A DNA stretch of 64,000 bases, from NCBI GenBank assembly GCA_964019415.1, contig OZ025883.1, positions 6,226,088 to 6,290,087 on the forward strand. The letters are read 5' to 3'. Source of the stretch: Ianthella basta. Its lineage: Eukaryota > Porifera > Demospongiae > Verongiida > Ianthellidae. The notes beneath the pieces were generated by a model. That model saw only the letters and a list, made by a program, of their open reading frames with translations. It did not search any database and had not been told where the DNA came from. This document shows, piece by piece, positions 1-10,375 of the stretch. A program made the position numbers and the translations under genes. How positions within the stretch are numbered: the first letter of the stretch is position 1; the number at the start of each line of letters is the position of its first letter.

Positions 1-394
1 CCTCTCCTCCATCCACCTGACAGACCATCTCACTACACTGATTGTGTTGTATAGTCTGTTTGTGTTAACAAGTGAGACCAACTTTATTTGCTGTCCCATA
101 TGGTCACTACACATGTGTACATGTATTCTAATACACTATGTGAATTGTACGTGTTTGAGTCACAATACACATACTCTATTGTCTACACATTTGGCTGAAA
201 TTCCATTAATGGTGACTGTGTTGATCACAAGATGGCTCATGTCAAACAGAACACTTCATTTGCGTGCAATGCATTATATACAGGAATAGCCGTATTCACA
301 CTATCCTCGACACATTAGTGGTGTAGTGGACTTCACCTCATGAGAAGTACACGGAATATACACAATTGATATTGTACACATACACACACTGTTA
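1..394. repeat. Segmentally duplicated non-coding block (paralogue near 13.13-13.62 kb)
   Basis: This stretch has no convincing gene. Most of it aligns by eye with 13,130-13,620: both contain the run CTCTCCTCC followed by CACCTGACAGAC, the phrase ACTTTATTTGCTGTCC and the phrase CAAGATGGCTCATGTC, in the same order and spacing. The block therefore belongs to a local duplication unit that also carries mTOR exon fragments. The block may begin upstream of the window. Confidence 0.7.
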
Positions 395-800
395 GCTCAG
401 TGTTTACCTCATGTCCTGTGTGTGGTGTGGTCTGGTCCAGTGTCACTCCACACAGTGTGTGTATGTGAGTGTAGTGTTTACCTCATGTCCTGTGTGTGAT
501 GTGGTCTGGTCCAGTGTCACTCCACACGGTGTGTGTATGTGAGTGTAGTGTTTACCTCATGTCCTGTGTGAGGTGTGGTCTGGTCCAGTGTCACTCCACA
601 CAGTGTGTGTATGTGAGTGTAGTGTTTACCTCATGTCCTGTGTGTGGTGTGGTCTGGTCCAGTGTCACTCCACACGGTGTGTATGTGAGTGTAGTGTTTA
701 CCTCATGTCCTGTGTGAGGTGTGGTCTGGTCCAGTGTCACTCCACATTGTGTGTATATGTGAGGGTAGTGTTTATCTCATGTCCTGTGTGTGGTGTATAA
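395..800. repeat. 74-bp minisatellite, about 5.5 copies
   Basis: The start TGTTTACCTCATGTCCTGTG recurs at 401, 475, 549, 623, 695 and 769, giving a period of 74 bp with one 72-bp unit. Each unit holds the core GGTCTGGTCCAGTGTCACTC. The same unit reappears near 19.87-20.1 kb and 20.82-21.0 kb, so it is a dispersed minisatellite family. Because 74 is not a multiple of 3, the long open frames across it are a repeat artefact. Confidence 0.9.
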
Positions 801-1190
801 TTGTGTGTGTTTCCTTCACTGTACAATAGATAGGTATGTGACATTCCATTTGTGTCTGCATTGTGGGTCCACCTGTGTGTGTCCATCCCTACCCCAACCC
901 ACTCCCCTCCTCTCCCTCCCCATCTGTTCCCCCACTGTGCTCAAAGTGCTCCCTTCTCCCTCTCCATCCTCTGTGTGCAGCTGTAGCCTCGTCCGGACAG
1001 ACTCAACTACACTCAGTTTGTATGCAAATGAATGTGGGCGTGGTCAGTCTGCAAAAGGTAAGTCCCTAGTGTGATTGGTACCACGCAGTGGTGTGTGTTC
1101 TTACACGAGACACAATGAGAGAGTGTTGTGTTGTGTGTTGTTCTGAGTGAGCTGCTCTCTGTGTCTGTTTGAAGGTGTGGGTGGCCACAG
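801..1190. other. Non-coding spacer, no supported gene
   Basis: The first part resembles the sequences following the 74-bp repeats near 20.1 and 21.0 kb (tokens CCTTCACTGTACAAT and GTCCATCCCTA). Around 969-1060 a short segment lies between an AG and a GTAAGT, so it could be an exon relic, but no frame gives a recognisable product. Confidence 0.4.
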
Positions 1191-1317
1191 GGAGGATCTC
1201 CAAGAATGACTGAGTGGAGTGGTTGTGTCAGCTTGGAGTGGAGCTGCTGAAGGAGTCCCCTAGCCCCACCCTGTGTTCCTGTTGGGCTCTTGCTCAAGTG
1301 TACAAGACACTTCCTCA
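1191..1317 (+). pseudogene. mTOR FAT-region exon, copy 1, with in-frame stop
   Basis: Flanked by an acceptor (CCACAG) and a donor (GTGAGT), this exon translates to a peptide beginning RISKND, then a stop (TGA at 1211-1213) where the sister copy at 12,083 has TGG, then VEWLCQLGVELLKE and LRSCWA. This matches the conserved mTOR segment RISK-DDWLEWL...ELLK...LRSCWALAQ just ahead of the FAT repeats. The stop, and the absence of other mTOR exons in order around it, make it a pseudo-exon. Identification rests on remembered family similarity. Confidence 0.75.
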
Positions 1318-1641
1318 GTGAGTGGAGTGTGTGAGTGTGCATGGGTGAGAGTGACTGGTGAGTGCTTGAGTGGGTGAGTGGCCTTACATCGGGCACTCCC
1401 ATCTCCCCTAACTCTGCTCCCCGGTCTCTGCCACTCCTTCCTCCCCTCCCACTTTATCTCTCCCTCCACCTCCTCTTCTGCCCCTTCCTTCTCCTTTAGT
1501 CTTCTCTGCCCTTCCGTCCTTCCCTTATCTTCTGCCCCTCCCTACTCGACCCCCTTTGCCTGTCCCTTTAGGGGTAAGGACAATCAGTTGTTGCCAAGGT
1601 GACATGTTCTGATCACATGACCCCTGTTTCCTGTTCCTCAG

Positions 1642-1746
1642 GTAATGACTTCCCCATGAGAAGGGCATTGATGTGTGTCATCAAGTGGAGCTGCTGATTG
1701 ATCAAACCACTTCACATAAGAACCTCTGCCAGTGCTACATCGGATG
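1642..1746 (+). pseudogene. mTOR FATC exon, copy A, frameshifted
   Basis: This is a paralogue of the intact exon at 2555-2660 (same acceptor TTCCTCAG, same donor GGATG/GTGAG). It is 105 nt instead of 106: the run TTCCCCC-G has become TTCCCC-A, deleting one base near the start and shifting the frame. Past the shift the ancestral frame still reads QVELLIDQ and NLCQCYIGW, which is the mTOR FATC signature. It pairs with the last-exon relic at 2188. Confidence 0.85.
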
Positions 1747-1869
1747 GTGAGTGTGTGGTCCCCTTGTGTGTTGATGTGTGTGGGAGGGGGGAGAAGGGAG
1801 ATGTACATTGACTGTACAGTGGGTAGCTGGTCGTTGACTGGTGCCATGTAGTCAGTGTAGTGTGTGTTG

Positions 1870-2036
1870 CACCTCCCACCCCCTCTGCCCTTCCCACCCC
1901 TTCTACCCACTCTGCCCCTCCCACCCCTCCCCCTCTGCCCCTACCACCCCTCCCCCTCTCCTCCTCTCATCGCTCCCCCTCTGTCTCTCCCACCCCTCAC
2001 CCTCTGCCCCTCCCTCTCCTTTCTCCAGCTGCCTTT
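1870..2036. repeat. Pyrimidine-rich minisatellite (CCCCTCCCACC units)
   Basis: This is an almost pure C/T tract on + made of variants of CTGCCCCTCCCACCCCTCCC. It has a close relative at 2785-3062 in the same position relative to the second FATC exon, so it was duplicated along with the exon. Confidence 0.9.
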
Positions 2037-2138
2037 AGTGTAGTGTGTGTTACAGTACTCCTCTTCATGCATGCTGTACAAGTCACTCACTGACTTAGTT
2101 GGAGTGAAATAATGCACTCTCTCACCTGTCTCCCCTGT

Positions 2139-2143
<5 letters not shown>

Positions 2144-2177
<34 letters not shown>

Positions 2178-2187
2178 ACACACACAG
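2144..2187. repeat. (CA)n microsatellite
   Basis: A dinucleotide CA array that runs directly into the acceptor of the following terminal-exon relic. Confidence 0.9.
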
Positions 2188-2203
2188 GTGTCCCTTTTGG
2201 TGA
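2188..2203 (+). pseudogene. mTOR terminal micro-exon (CPFW-stop), copy A
   Basis: After CACACAG the sequence reads G TGT CCC TTT TGG TGA. The G completes the TGG left open by the preceding exon, giving W-C-P-F-W-stop, the invariant end of mTOR. The 16-nt micro-exon is identical in copy B. Its partner FATC exon (copy A) is frameshifted, so this copy is probably non-functional. Confidence 0.8.
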
Positions 2204-2285
2204 AGTCCTGAACAGTGTATAGTGCGAACTCTTTGAAATTGAATTTATAGTTTTTGATCTTCAGACTGTACCTCCTATAGTGTAG

Positions 2286-3266
2286 ACCCTCCAAGTCCAA
2301 GAAGGGCAAGCTGTACCCAGCTGGTAGCATTGAGGTGGAGCCCAGTGACGGGGCAGCACATGGGGAGACAGCGGACGGCACCAAACCCGAGGAGCTGAAC
2401 AAGAAAGCACTGCAGATCATTAAGCGAGTTCGGGACAAGCTCACAGGTAGGATGAGACAGGCAGGGGGAGAGGGGAGGGGTGGCAAGAAGAGGGGGATTT
2501 AGATGTTGCCATGGTGACCTGTCCTAATCACATGACCTGTTTCCTGTTCCTCAGGTAATGACTTCCCCCGTGAGAAGGGCATTGATGTGTGTCGTCAAGT
2601 GCAGCTGCTGATTGATCAAGCCACTTCACATGAGAACCTCTGCCAGCGCTACATTGGATGGTGAGTGTGTGGTCCCCTTGTCTGTTGATGTGTGTGGGAG
2701 GGGGGAGGAGGGAGATGTACACTGAGTGTACAGTGGGTAGCTGGTCATTGACTGGTGCCATGTAGTCAGTGTAGTGTGTGTTATATCTCCCTCCCACCCC
2801 TCCCACCCCTCTGCCTCTCCCACCCCTCGCCTTTGCCACTCCTACTCTTTCCCCGTTTGCCCCTCCCACCCCGCCCTACTGCCCCTCCTACCCTTCCCCC
2901 TTTGTCCCTCTGCCCCTCCCACCTCCCCCCTTCTGTCCCTCCCACCCCTCCCCCTCTGCCCTCCCACCCCTCCCCCTCTGCCCTTCTCACCCCTCCCCAT
3001 CTGCCCCTCCCACCTCTTCCCTTTGCCCCTCCCACCCCTCCCCTCTGCCCCTCCCTCCTTTCTCCAGCTGCTGTTAGTGTAGTGTGTGTTACAGTACTCC
3101 TCTTCATGCATGCTGTACAAGTCACTGACTGACTTGTTGAATTAGTTGGAGTGAAATATCTCTTTCTTCAGTGACACCTGTCTCTCTTGTGCATGTGCAC
3201 ACACATGCACACATGCACACACACACACACACACACATACACTCACACAGGTGTCCCTTTTGGTGA
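2286..3266 (+). CDS. mTOR 3'-terminal exons, copy B (FATC domain), partial
   Basis: Three exons splice in phase: 2286-2446, 2555-2660 and 3251-3266. The first has a variable stretch ([18 protein letters not shown]) and ends in [16 protein letters not shown]. The second reads [19 protein letters not shown], then [16 protein letters not shown]. The third supplies CPFW and the TGA. This is the C-terminus of the TOR kinase, where FATC stabilises the PI3K-related kinase fold. All junctions are GT-AG and no frame defect is seen. However, no kinase-domain exons lie upstream in this window, only a stop-containing FAT exon and a broken FATC copy. It is therefore either the tail of a gene whose kinase exons were lost, or an isolated duplicate. 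The identity is firm; function is doubtful. Confidence 0.75.
2785..3062. repeat. Pyrimidine-rich minisatellite, second copy
   Basis: A C/T tract of CCCCTCCCACCCCTCCCC-type units inside the last mTOR intron of copy B, paralogous to 1870-2036. Open frames on both strands (Pro/Ser/Leu on +, Gly/Arg/Glu on -) are by-products of composition. Confidence 0.9.
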
Positions 3267-3435
3267 AATCCTGAACAGTGTATAGTGCAAACTCTTTAAA
3301 ATTGAATTTTTAGTGTATAGGCCCTTAGACTGTATTGAACAGTTTATAATGCAAACTCTTTGGAAATAATTGTATATTCTACAGTGCTTAGGCCTTCAGA
3401 CTGTACCTCAATGTTGCATGTGTTGTGTCTGTTAG

Positions 3436-3650
3436 CTGTGGGGACAGATGAGGAAGGACACTATGTTGAAAGTGGTCTGGCTCGCTATAGACCCAACTTT
3501 GCATCTCCTTTTCCACCACCACTCAATAATGAGGAGTTGGGTCTAGCGGGCCAGACCATGTTGGAAGGTGAACCCCAAGAGGAGGGAGTGCCCATAATGC
3601 AGGAATGTCTGGTACTGAGCTCTAGACTAAAGAGGGACTTCTACGTATGA
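3436..3650 (+). CDS. Unrecognised possible terminal exon
   Basis: From the acceptor CTGTTAG at 3431-3435 the frame stays open for about 70 codons to TGA at 3648-3650. The product is of ordinary composition, with tokens ARYRPNFASPFPPP and MLEGEPQEEGVPIMQ, unlike the low-complexity frames around it. No family was recognised. It lies 170 bp after the mTOR terminator and could be a fragment of another duplicated gene. Support is limited to the open frame and the acceptor. Confidence 0.35.
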
Positions 3651-4440
3651 CATTGCACCAAAGTACGTTGGACTCCCTAAACCATACAGGTGACAGTCAC
3701 AGTGACATGGACCAGTCACTAAGTGTAGAGTGACCAAACTTAAGTATGTTTGGTCCATGTGACTGTGCACATGTATGGCTTACGTTTAATAATTATGATG
3801 CAATATCAGGGAAAGTCCCCATGCTCATGAATGTGGGTGTAGTGTCACTGACTTGTCATATAATACTCTGCAACAACCCATGACTGTCACTTTTCATAGC
3901 TACCTTCTGCACTCAGTCTGGTAGCTAGTCACAAATAGCTATTCATTGCATGCATTAGTGAGTATTGTGGTTTAGCTATGTTAGCTAACCCTCCCCCTCT
4001 GCCGTGTCAGTTTAAGAAATGGAAACAGACACCTCCAGTCTCTGTTGTGCTAGTTCACACACCAGGTCACTATATATATGGTCAGGAATCGAGTTATGAG
4101 GATCTCCATCTGACACAAGAGTATCATGCGCGTGTACACCCCATCCCATCTGGCCTGCTAGTACAGTACTGTAAGCACCTATAGCTATAGCGGGTGCTTA
4201 CGGGACGGTCTAGCAGGACAGGCTACTCCCTAGCCTGTCCTGTCCACCCATTAGATGTTAGCTGATTAGCTAGCTACAACCACTTGTCTCTGCTACAGAA
4301 GGTGGAAGTGTTTGAGTACACACTACTGGAGAGCACTCAGGATGAACTCCAGTAGTTACAACCTGTGACACTGTTGTATGTACCACCAAAGGACACTGCA
4401 GTCACGGCTGTTCATGCGTGATGGTGACGTCATTCGCGCG
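3651..4440. other. Intergenic; two possible exon relics
   Basis: AG-preceded open segments occur at about 4011 (FKKWKQTPPVSVVLVHTPGH) and 4299 (KVEVFEYTLLESTQDELQ, then TAG). Their composition is coding-like but they match no family I recognise, and they may be relics of the same gene as 3436-3650. The rest shows no gene. Confidence 0.25.
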
Positions 4441-4449
4441 CGTTGCCGG

Positions 4450-4458
4450 TATATATAG
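4450..4458 (+). promoter_or_regulatory. TATA box of the ankyrin/Roc/CARD/Death gene
   Basis: TATATATAG follows a CG-rich stretch (CGCGCGCGTTGCC). It is placed about 190 bp before a GTAAGT donor (4640) that would close a 5' non-coding exon. It is the only obvious core-promoter element upstream of the gene. Confidence 0.45.
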
Positions 4459-4785
4459 CCATAATTATGGGTGTGGCGCGTCTTTCGTTGCTATAGTAGT
4501 CAGTGGTACACGCCCAAAAATCCAAGAGTTTAGTGGATTCAGTTGTTTAGAGGCAGTTAGAGATAGAGTCGTAGTCGAGTTTGTTTGAGTCGTTCTCTAC
4601 CTGCCGGGCAACCCTGGGCCTGCCAGGTGGCTTATTGGAGGTAAGTCCTTTTGCAAGTGGTTTGTGTGGATCTAGCTACAGTTCGCTAGCTAGCTAATGG
4701 CTGTCAAGTAGTTAGCTATGTCCAGTAATTTCTAGCTGCTTCACCTGCTCATTTAGCTACAAATCTTTCCCCTTCTTTCATACAG

Positions 4786-5431
4786 GTCACCCTCTCTCCC
4801 TACCGCTTTTTAATAGTAGTGCCCGGCCACAACTGAGACGGCCCGGTCTCTCTTGTAGCAGCTCAGCCAACTAACACCTTCCCGTGCGCACTAGCTCCTC
4901 CGACAGAGGAAGCATTGCGTCCTTTCAACACCAGGTTAACAGTTAACAGCAGCCTCGCAACTGACACCTTCCTGTACGCACTCCAGCTACAGAGGAAGCG
5001 CTGCGTCCCTTCTGCACTCAGTGAACAGTTAACGAAATTCACACTGTTCGTTCCACCGTCATCAGCAGCGCCGTCCAGCCGTCCAGCCGAACACCTCAAC
5101 ACTCCTACCTCCTTAACGCCTCGCCTCCTCCGCGACCAACACATCCAACCCACACCTCTACGGCTCAGTCTCTCGCAAGTAGCCCTCCGCATCCAACTGA
5201 CTCCTGGACGTATCCCCTCCTCCAACTCCTCGTCCATTAGCCGTCTGGGTTTCCCCTGTTCACCGTCCTGCTCAACACCTCTACACGCCTCCCTCCTTAC
5301 CGCCTCGCCTCCGCCACCGACTACAAACAGCTGCAACTCTCCGCTCCTTCCTCACGCGACGGCCGACTGTAGCAGCCAACACCTCTGCACTCCTCCCTCC
5401 CTAGCGCCTCAGCCCAACACCTCTCCAACTG
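4786..5431 (+). other. Probable 5'-UTR exon with a long upstream open frame
   Basis: The exon is bounded by CATACAG (acceptor before about 4786) and CTG/GTGAGT (donor after 5431). It contains an open frame from ATG 4915, rich in Pro/Ser/Thr/Leu. When spliced to the next exon at 5801, this frame hits TGA before ATG 5841, so it is an upstream ORF and not the protein's N-terminus. Its start contains an imperfect tandem duplication (two copies of a segment with ACACCTTCC and CAGAGGAAGC), so coding status is doubtful. Confidence 0.4.
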
Positions 5432-5840
5432 GTGAGTGCTCTTATACTGTATTGCAGTAGTGCATCCAACACACGTGGTGCTGTAGGTGGGTGAACCTGT
5501 GCCCTAGCTGGAGTTTGAATGGTAGCTAGTACCCTGCATGTAAAGGGGCTGTACTCAAGGTGGATCTAGCAGGGGCTACTATTGGCCTCAGGCCCCTCCT
5601 TCCTTAGCTTATTGGTATAGATAGGGGAAAGTTAAGATGGCTTGTAGCACATGTTGAGTCATTTGGAGTCATTAGCAGTAAATTGTAGGCAGTTGTAGTA
5701 ATGAACCATATTGTTTAGTAGTTAGGCATTTTGGGAGGCATTTTGTCTCTCTGTGTGTGAAGTTGTTCATCCAACAAGTGGTCCATTGTGTCTTCTGTAG
5801 GTCACACCTTCACTTGTATTTGAATTAGAGAGAATTGAAG

Positions 5841-8800
5841 ATGGATCTGTGCAATGCTTGTAGAGAGGGTGACTTGTTCAAAGTGAGGCGGTTAATTAAA
5901 GAGGGTCATGATGTGAACACCAGAGGTGAGTATGGCAGAACACCTTTAATAGAGGCAGCTATTGAGGGTCATGACCAAGTGGTGGAGGAGCTCATTACAG
6001 AAGGAGCTCATGTGAATGTAAAGAACAAGTATTCTCAACTAACTGCCCTTTACTGTGCCAGCTGGAATGGTCATTGCAGTGTTGTTAAAACACTGTGTGC
6101 AGCTGGTGCAGACACCAATGTACAAGATAAAGAGGGAGAGACCCCTTTGATGGGGGCAGCTTACTGGGGTAGGGATGAAATAGTGTGTGAACTGATTAGA
6201 GCAGGTGCTAGTGTGAATGTTGTCACTAGCCGGTGGTGGGGGGGGCTAGCTGCTGGCTCAACAGCCCTGCATTTTGCTGCTGCAAAGAATTTCAGTGTTG
6301 TGAAAAGACTGTGTGCAGCTGGTGCAGACACCAATGTACAAGATCGCTTTGGAGTGACCCCTTTGATGTGTGCAGTTGAGAGGGGTAGTGATGAAATAGT
6401 GTGTGAACTGATTAGAGCAGCTGCTAGTGTGAATGTTGTCACTAGTAGTGAGTGGTTGCGTGTAGCTGCTGGCTCAACAGCCCTGCATTTTGCTGCTAAG
6501 TACAATCGTATTAAATGCGGGGTTCTCCTTGTGGAGGCAGGAGCAGACATGACAGTCAGGGACAAATACTCCGAAACTCCCCTGGACCTTGCATCAGATG
6601 ACTTCCAACAAACTATTCAGCAGGCACAGTCTTTCTCTACCAAGCGCATTGTAGCAGTAATTGGCAATGCTGAACACGGCAAGAGTACACTGATAGCAGC
6701 TCTACAAGTTGAGGACACAGGCCGCTGGAAGAAGTTCATCAACAAGTTTATGAATGTGCAGGACATCAGCCAACGCACAGCTGGAATTGAAGCAGTTCAG
6801 TTCTCCAGTTGTAGGTATGGACAGACATTGTTCTACGACTTTGCTGGCCAGGCTGATTACCACGGCCCTCATCAGTCCATCTTGGAGGCCATCTTGAGCA
6901 AGACAGGAGTGTCTGTGACCCTGTTACTTCTGGTAAAGGCAATCGACAAGGAAGACATCATCACACAGCAAATCACTCGCTGGCTGCAACCTCTAGCTCT
7001 TACGTCAGCCCCATCCACTCCACAAGTGATCCTTGTTGGCAGTTTCCTTGACCGAGTAAAGTCCAAAGACGAAGCAGTCAAGAAGCTGCTACGATGCATT
7101 CATTCAGTGCAGGAGTTGCCTTTCAACATCCAGGGTCCCTGTCTCCTGGACTGCCGCAAGCCTGAATCTGAGGGTATCAATCAGATTTGCACCTTCTTTC
7201 AGGAGGTCCAACCTCTCCAGTTGAACTCTGATAGTCTCTCGTACAACCTCCGGTGGGTCCTAGTACAAGTGCAGAAAGCGTTCTCTGTTCCGGCCATCAC
7301 ACTCCACACTTTCCAGTCATGGCTATTGAAGAATGCTGAGCTGCTCTCCATGAACTTACCTCCAGCCGTGGAGGTGTGTCGTGATCTAACAGCAGTTGGT
7401 CATGCCCTCTTTCTCCCCAACAAGCTGGACCCCTCCCAAAGTTGGCTCATCTTGGACCTCCAAGCTGTTCTCCAAAATGTTTATGGCACCCTGTTCAGTG
7501 GGTCCCAGGGCAAGGTCAATCAGTTTGGTCTCCTCCACTGCAGTCAGCTGGCTGAGCTGTTTCCTGAAATGGATCTGACAATGATCCAAGAGGTTCTTAT
7601 CAGCCTTGATTTCTGCATCCAGGTGGATACAAAGATACTACGAGAAGACCTTGTGAAGCTAACTGCCGGTACTGAGGGAGAGGGATGGCTGTACTTCCCT
7701 GCTCTGGTGTCCGCCCAATCTCCGGAGCTCTTCCCAAAGGATGCTGACCCATACCACCTCCAGTGGGTGTGCTGGCAATTGAGGACAGAGGAGAAGCACC
7801 TCATTTCAGCACATCTCCTCCAATCCATCATCCTCCGTCTTGCAGCAAATCACGTGTTCACCCACAAGTTATCCAGTTGGAGAAAGCATTGCTGCACTGT
7901 TTGGATAAACGGCCTTTCCTGGATGTCCATCACTGGTGTGGAGGTAGCAGTCCAGATTGGTGACAGCAGTGTGATCCAGGTTGTTGGACGCAGCAAGGCA
8001 GGGCCTGATAGACTGAGCCAATACGTGTCAACCATAGTCCGAGATGTCATCAAGACAACTACCCAGCTGTCACCGAAGCTGAAGGCCACATCCTACATTG
8101 TCCACCCATACACACCTGCTATGTGGGAGAATACCAAAGCCCCTCCCCATGACTCACTGTATCCTGTTTTGAGCATCATCCGTTCCATCAGTGATGGAGG
8201 TGACCATGTTCCATCCCTGAAGCAAGTTGGCCGTCTTCCCATGAGTCTCACTGAGTTGTTTGGAGGCTGGTTTCCTTCTCTGTCACTTGTACAAGACATG
8301 GAGTATCAGACGGAGCCACAGAGTGGTGAGTGTGTTTCCTCTCCCTATAGGTGTTCAATTTGGCTATTCAGTCACTTCTTGTCTCTAAGAGTACCCAATA
8401 TGCTATTGTTGTACATGTGATAGTAAGGACCATTTGATGTACGTGTGTGTGTGCATTATTTCATTGTCTACTGTACATATACATATGTCCCCTTTGTGTC
8501 CTTGCTCTACCCTACAGGAGCAGCCTCCTCAAGTGATCAGGGACGTATAATTGTGCTCTGTCAGCCAGTGCACTCTGTGGGTAAGTCTCTCCATCCTCAG
8601 CATGGGTCTCTGAGGGCATGGGGCTACCTCACTGTGAGGGCATCTTGTGGGGTGGGTCAGAAAAAATGCCTCTGTTTTAGTGTTTGTATGTTGTGTATTG
8701 CAAATTGTAATTTGCCCATTTATTTCACACTAGCAGGGCACCCGCCTTTGGCAGGCTTCTGCTATGGTGAGTTGCACAACAGCGAGTCTGCCTCAGCCAG

Positions 8801-10375
8801 TTTTGACGTATGTGAGCTGGTAGGAACGGAAAGTAGCTGCTATAACGACGGCCGAGTTTAAAGTCGATCGTTGAACGACAGCGAATCAAACCGTCCAATA
8901 ACCGGAAGTCAAGGGAGCGATAATTAATAAAATGGCCGTCAGCCACGAATGAAAAACTGGAAATAGAAGGATATCTCTTCAAGAAATGCAAGATGGGCGA
9001 TTTCAACCCGTGGAGGACACTCGCGGAGCCCCACTTTGTAATTCCTGAGAGTTTGGTGGCATTCTGTGCAGTAGTTCTTGCCCGAATCGTGAACGAACAG
9101 ACGAACAAACAAACAAACAAACCAACAAACTGAATTATAAATATAGATTCAATCTATGTGTCTTTTCTTTCCATGAAGCTGTACAAGTTCTTGATATCTT
9201 TCGGGACCAGTTCATTGAGGAAATGGATGCTAATGTTGTCGTCCTGGAACTTCTACACAACAATATCATTGATAGAGGTGATGAGAGGAGGATCACAATG
9301 ACCCTGGACCCAACACAGCAGAATCAGTTTCTTCATTTGATATTGAAGGAGAAGTGCACTGAGGATGCCTTTGAGACCGTCTGTGACATCATCACTGCAG
9401 TTGAGGGCAACCCTAGAATGAAAGCATTGGGTGAATCTATGAAGAGGAGACTGGAGACTGGTGGGTATATGTGTGCGTGGGGAGAGGGGGATGGAGACTG
9501 TGTGTGGGTGCATATGGTTGTGTCTGTGTATGGGAGTGTTGTGTGTGTTGAACAATTTTAGCCAATCGCTGCTCTGTTCTGCTTTTTTGCTTTGCAGCTC
9601 CACTCTCTTCAGACCTGCCCTCAGTACTGTCATCCTCCAGCTCCCAAAATGGAGCTACTACTGCTGACAAAGAACCCTCCCCAGAGATGGAGGCACTGCC
9701 TACAACACAGCAAGGTATGCTCCATGCAGTGTCACTACACATGAGTGCACCTCACAGTGTACCGAGTGTGGGAGGTGTGTCAGTGCATGTGTGTGCAGAC
9801 ATGAGCTCTTCATGTTGCAGTGGAACCTAGCTATTCTGGACACCTTTGGGACAGGCCTATGTGTCCTGATTAGAGAGGTGGTGTTGCATTTTGTCTGTGT
9901 GTCACTGAAGTGGGACAGTTGGTAGTGTCCTCATTATACAGGTTCTGAACTCTGGTGTCCTTTATTTTTTAAGAGGTGTATGTGTAAATGTGTACTTGGA
10001 GGGGTTAGAAGATCACATTAGTGAGTGATTCCTAACACCTACTCTGGTCCCACCCCCTCTTCAGATGGACACACCCACTTCACTATTGACTCCACCCCCA
10101 CCTTACAAGCCATCAGGAAGTTGATTGTCCATGAAGTCGCTGAGCACTGGAGCCTGATAGCCGTCTACCTTGGTTTTGAATCCTCTGCTATCATGATGAC
10201 CAAGACTGACCAAAGTGAGCATGATTGCACAGCCATGTTTGAGCGGTGGTTGTCATGGGAACCAGGAACAGGGGAGAAAGATCGGACTTGGCAAACTGTG
10301 TTGTCAGCAGTAGAGTACGCTGGACACAAGGCCTTCTCACAGCAACTCAAGATAGAGCTGTTCAGTCTCCAGTGA
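5841..10375 (+). CDS. Ankyrin / Roc-like GTPase / CARD / Death-domain protein
   Basis: The coding exons are 5841-8325, 8518-8580, 9179-9460, 9598-9714 and 10065-10375. All junctions are GT-AG and all are phase 1; together they give 1085 aa. Residues 1-250 are ankyrin repeats (TPLIEAA, TPLMGAA, TALHFAA, TPLDLAS). Residues about 268-460 are a Roc/Ras-like GTPase with P-loop GNAEHGKST (275-283), G3 DFAGQ (333-337) and a degenerate G4 (VGSFLDRV). Residues 460-820 resemble the COR/winged-helix region of Roco proteins. Exon 3 encodes a CARD-like helical bundle (LLHNNIIDRGDERRITM). Exon 5 encodes a Death domain (VAEHWSLIAVYLGF, ending LFSLQ-stop). It is a cytosolic signalling protein, probably a nucleotide-controlled adaptor for apoptosis or innate immunity, by analogy to Roco and DAPK-type proteins. 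The start is ATG 5841; a TTG just upstream is not credible. The exact partners are unknown. Confidence 0.88.
8728..9131 (+). mobile_element. SINE-like retroposon in intron 2
   Basis: The insert begins with a head (CTAGCAGGGCACCCGCCTTT) shared with 36,880-36,968 (opposite strand) and, more distantly, with 18,183 and 37,087. It ends in a short A-rich tandem tail (ACAAA repeated about five times). A conserved head with a simple-repeat tail and no ORF fits a SINE or 5'-truncated LINE. Clear target-site duplications were not found. Confidence 0.55.

Noticed and set aside
496..800. Open frames of 70-75 codons across the 74-bp repeats
   Set aside because: The repeat length is not a multiple of three and the same peptides recur in shifted frames, so they are repeat artefacts.
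4915..5460. Pro/Ser-rich ORF as N-terminus of the ankyrin protein
   Set aside because: The predicted splice puts a stop between it and the ankyrin frame; it is kept only as a possible uORF.
6161..6565. Minus-strand ORF within the ankyrin exon
   Set aside because: A shadow of the repeated ankyrin coding sequence, with no independent features.
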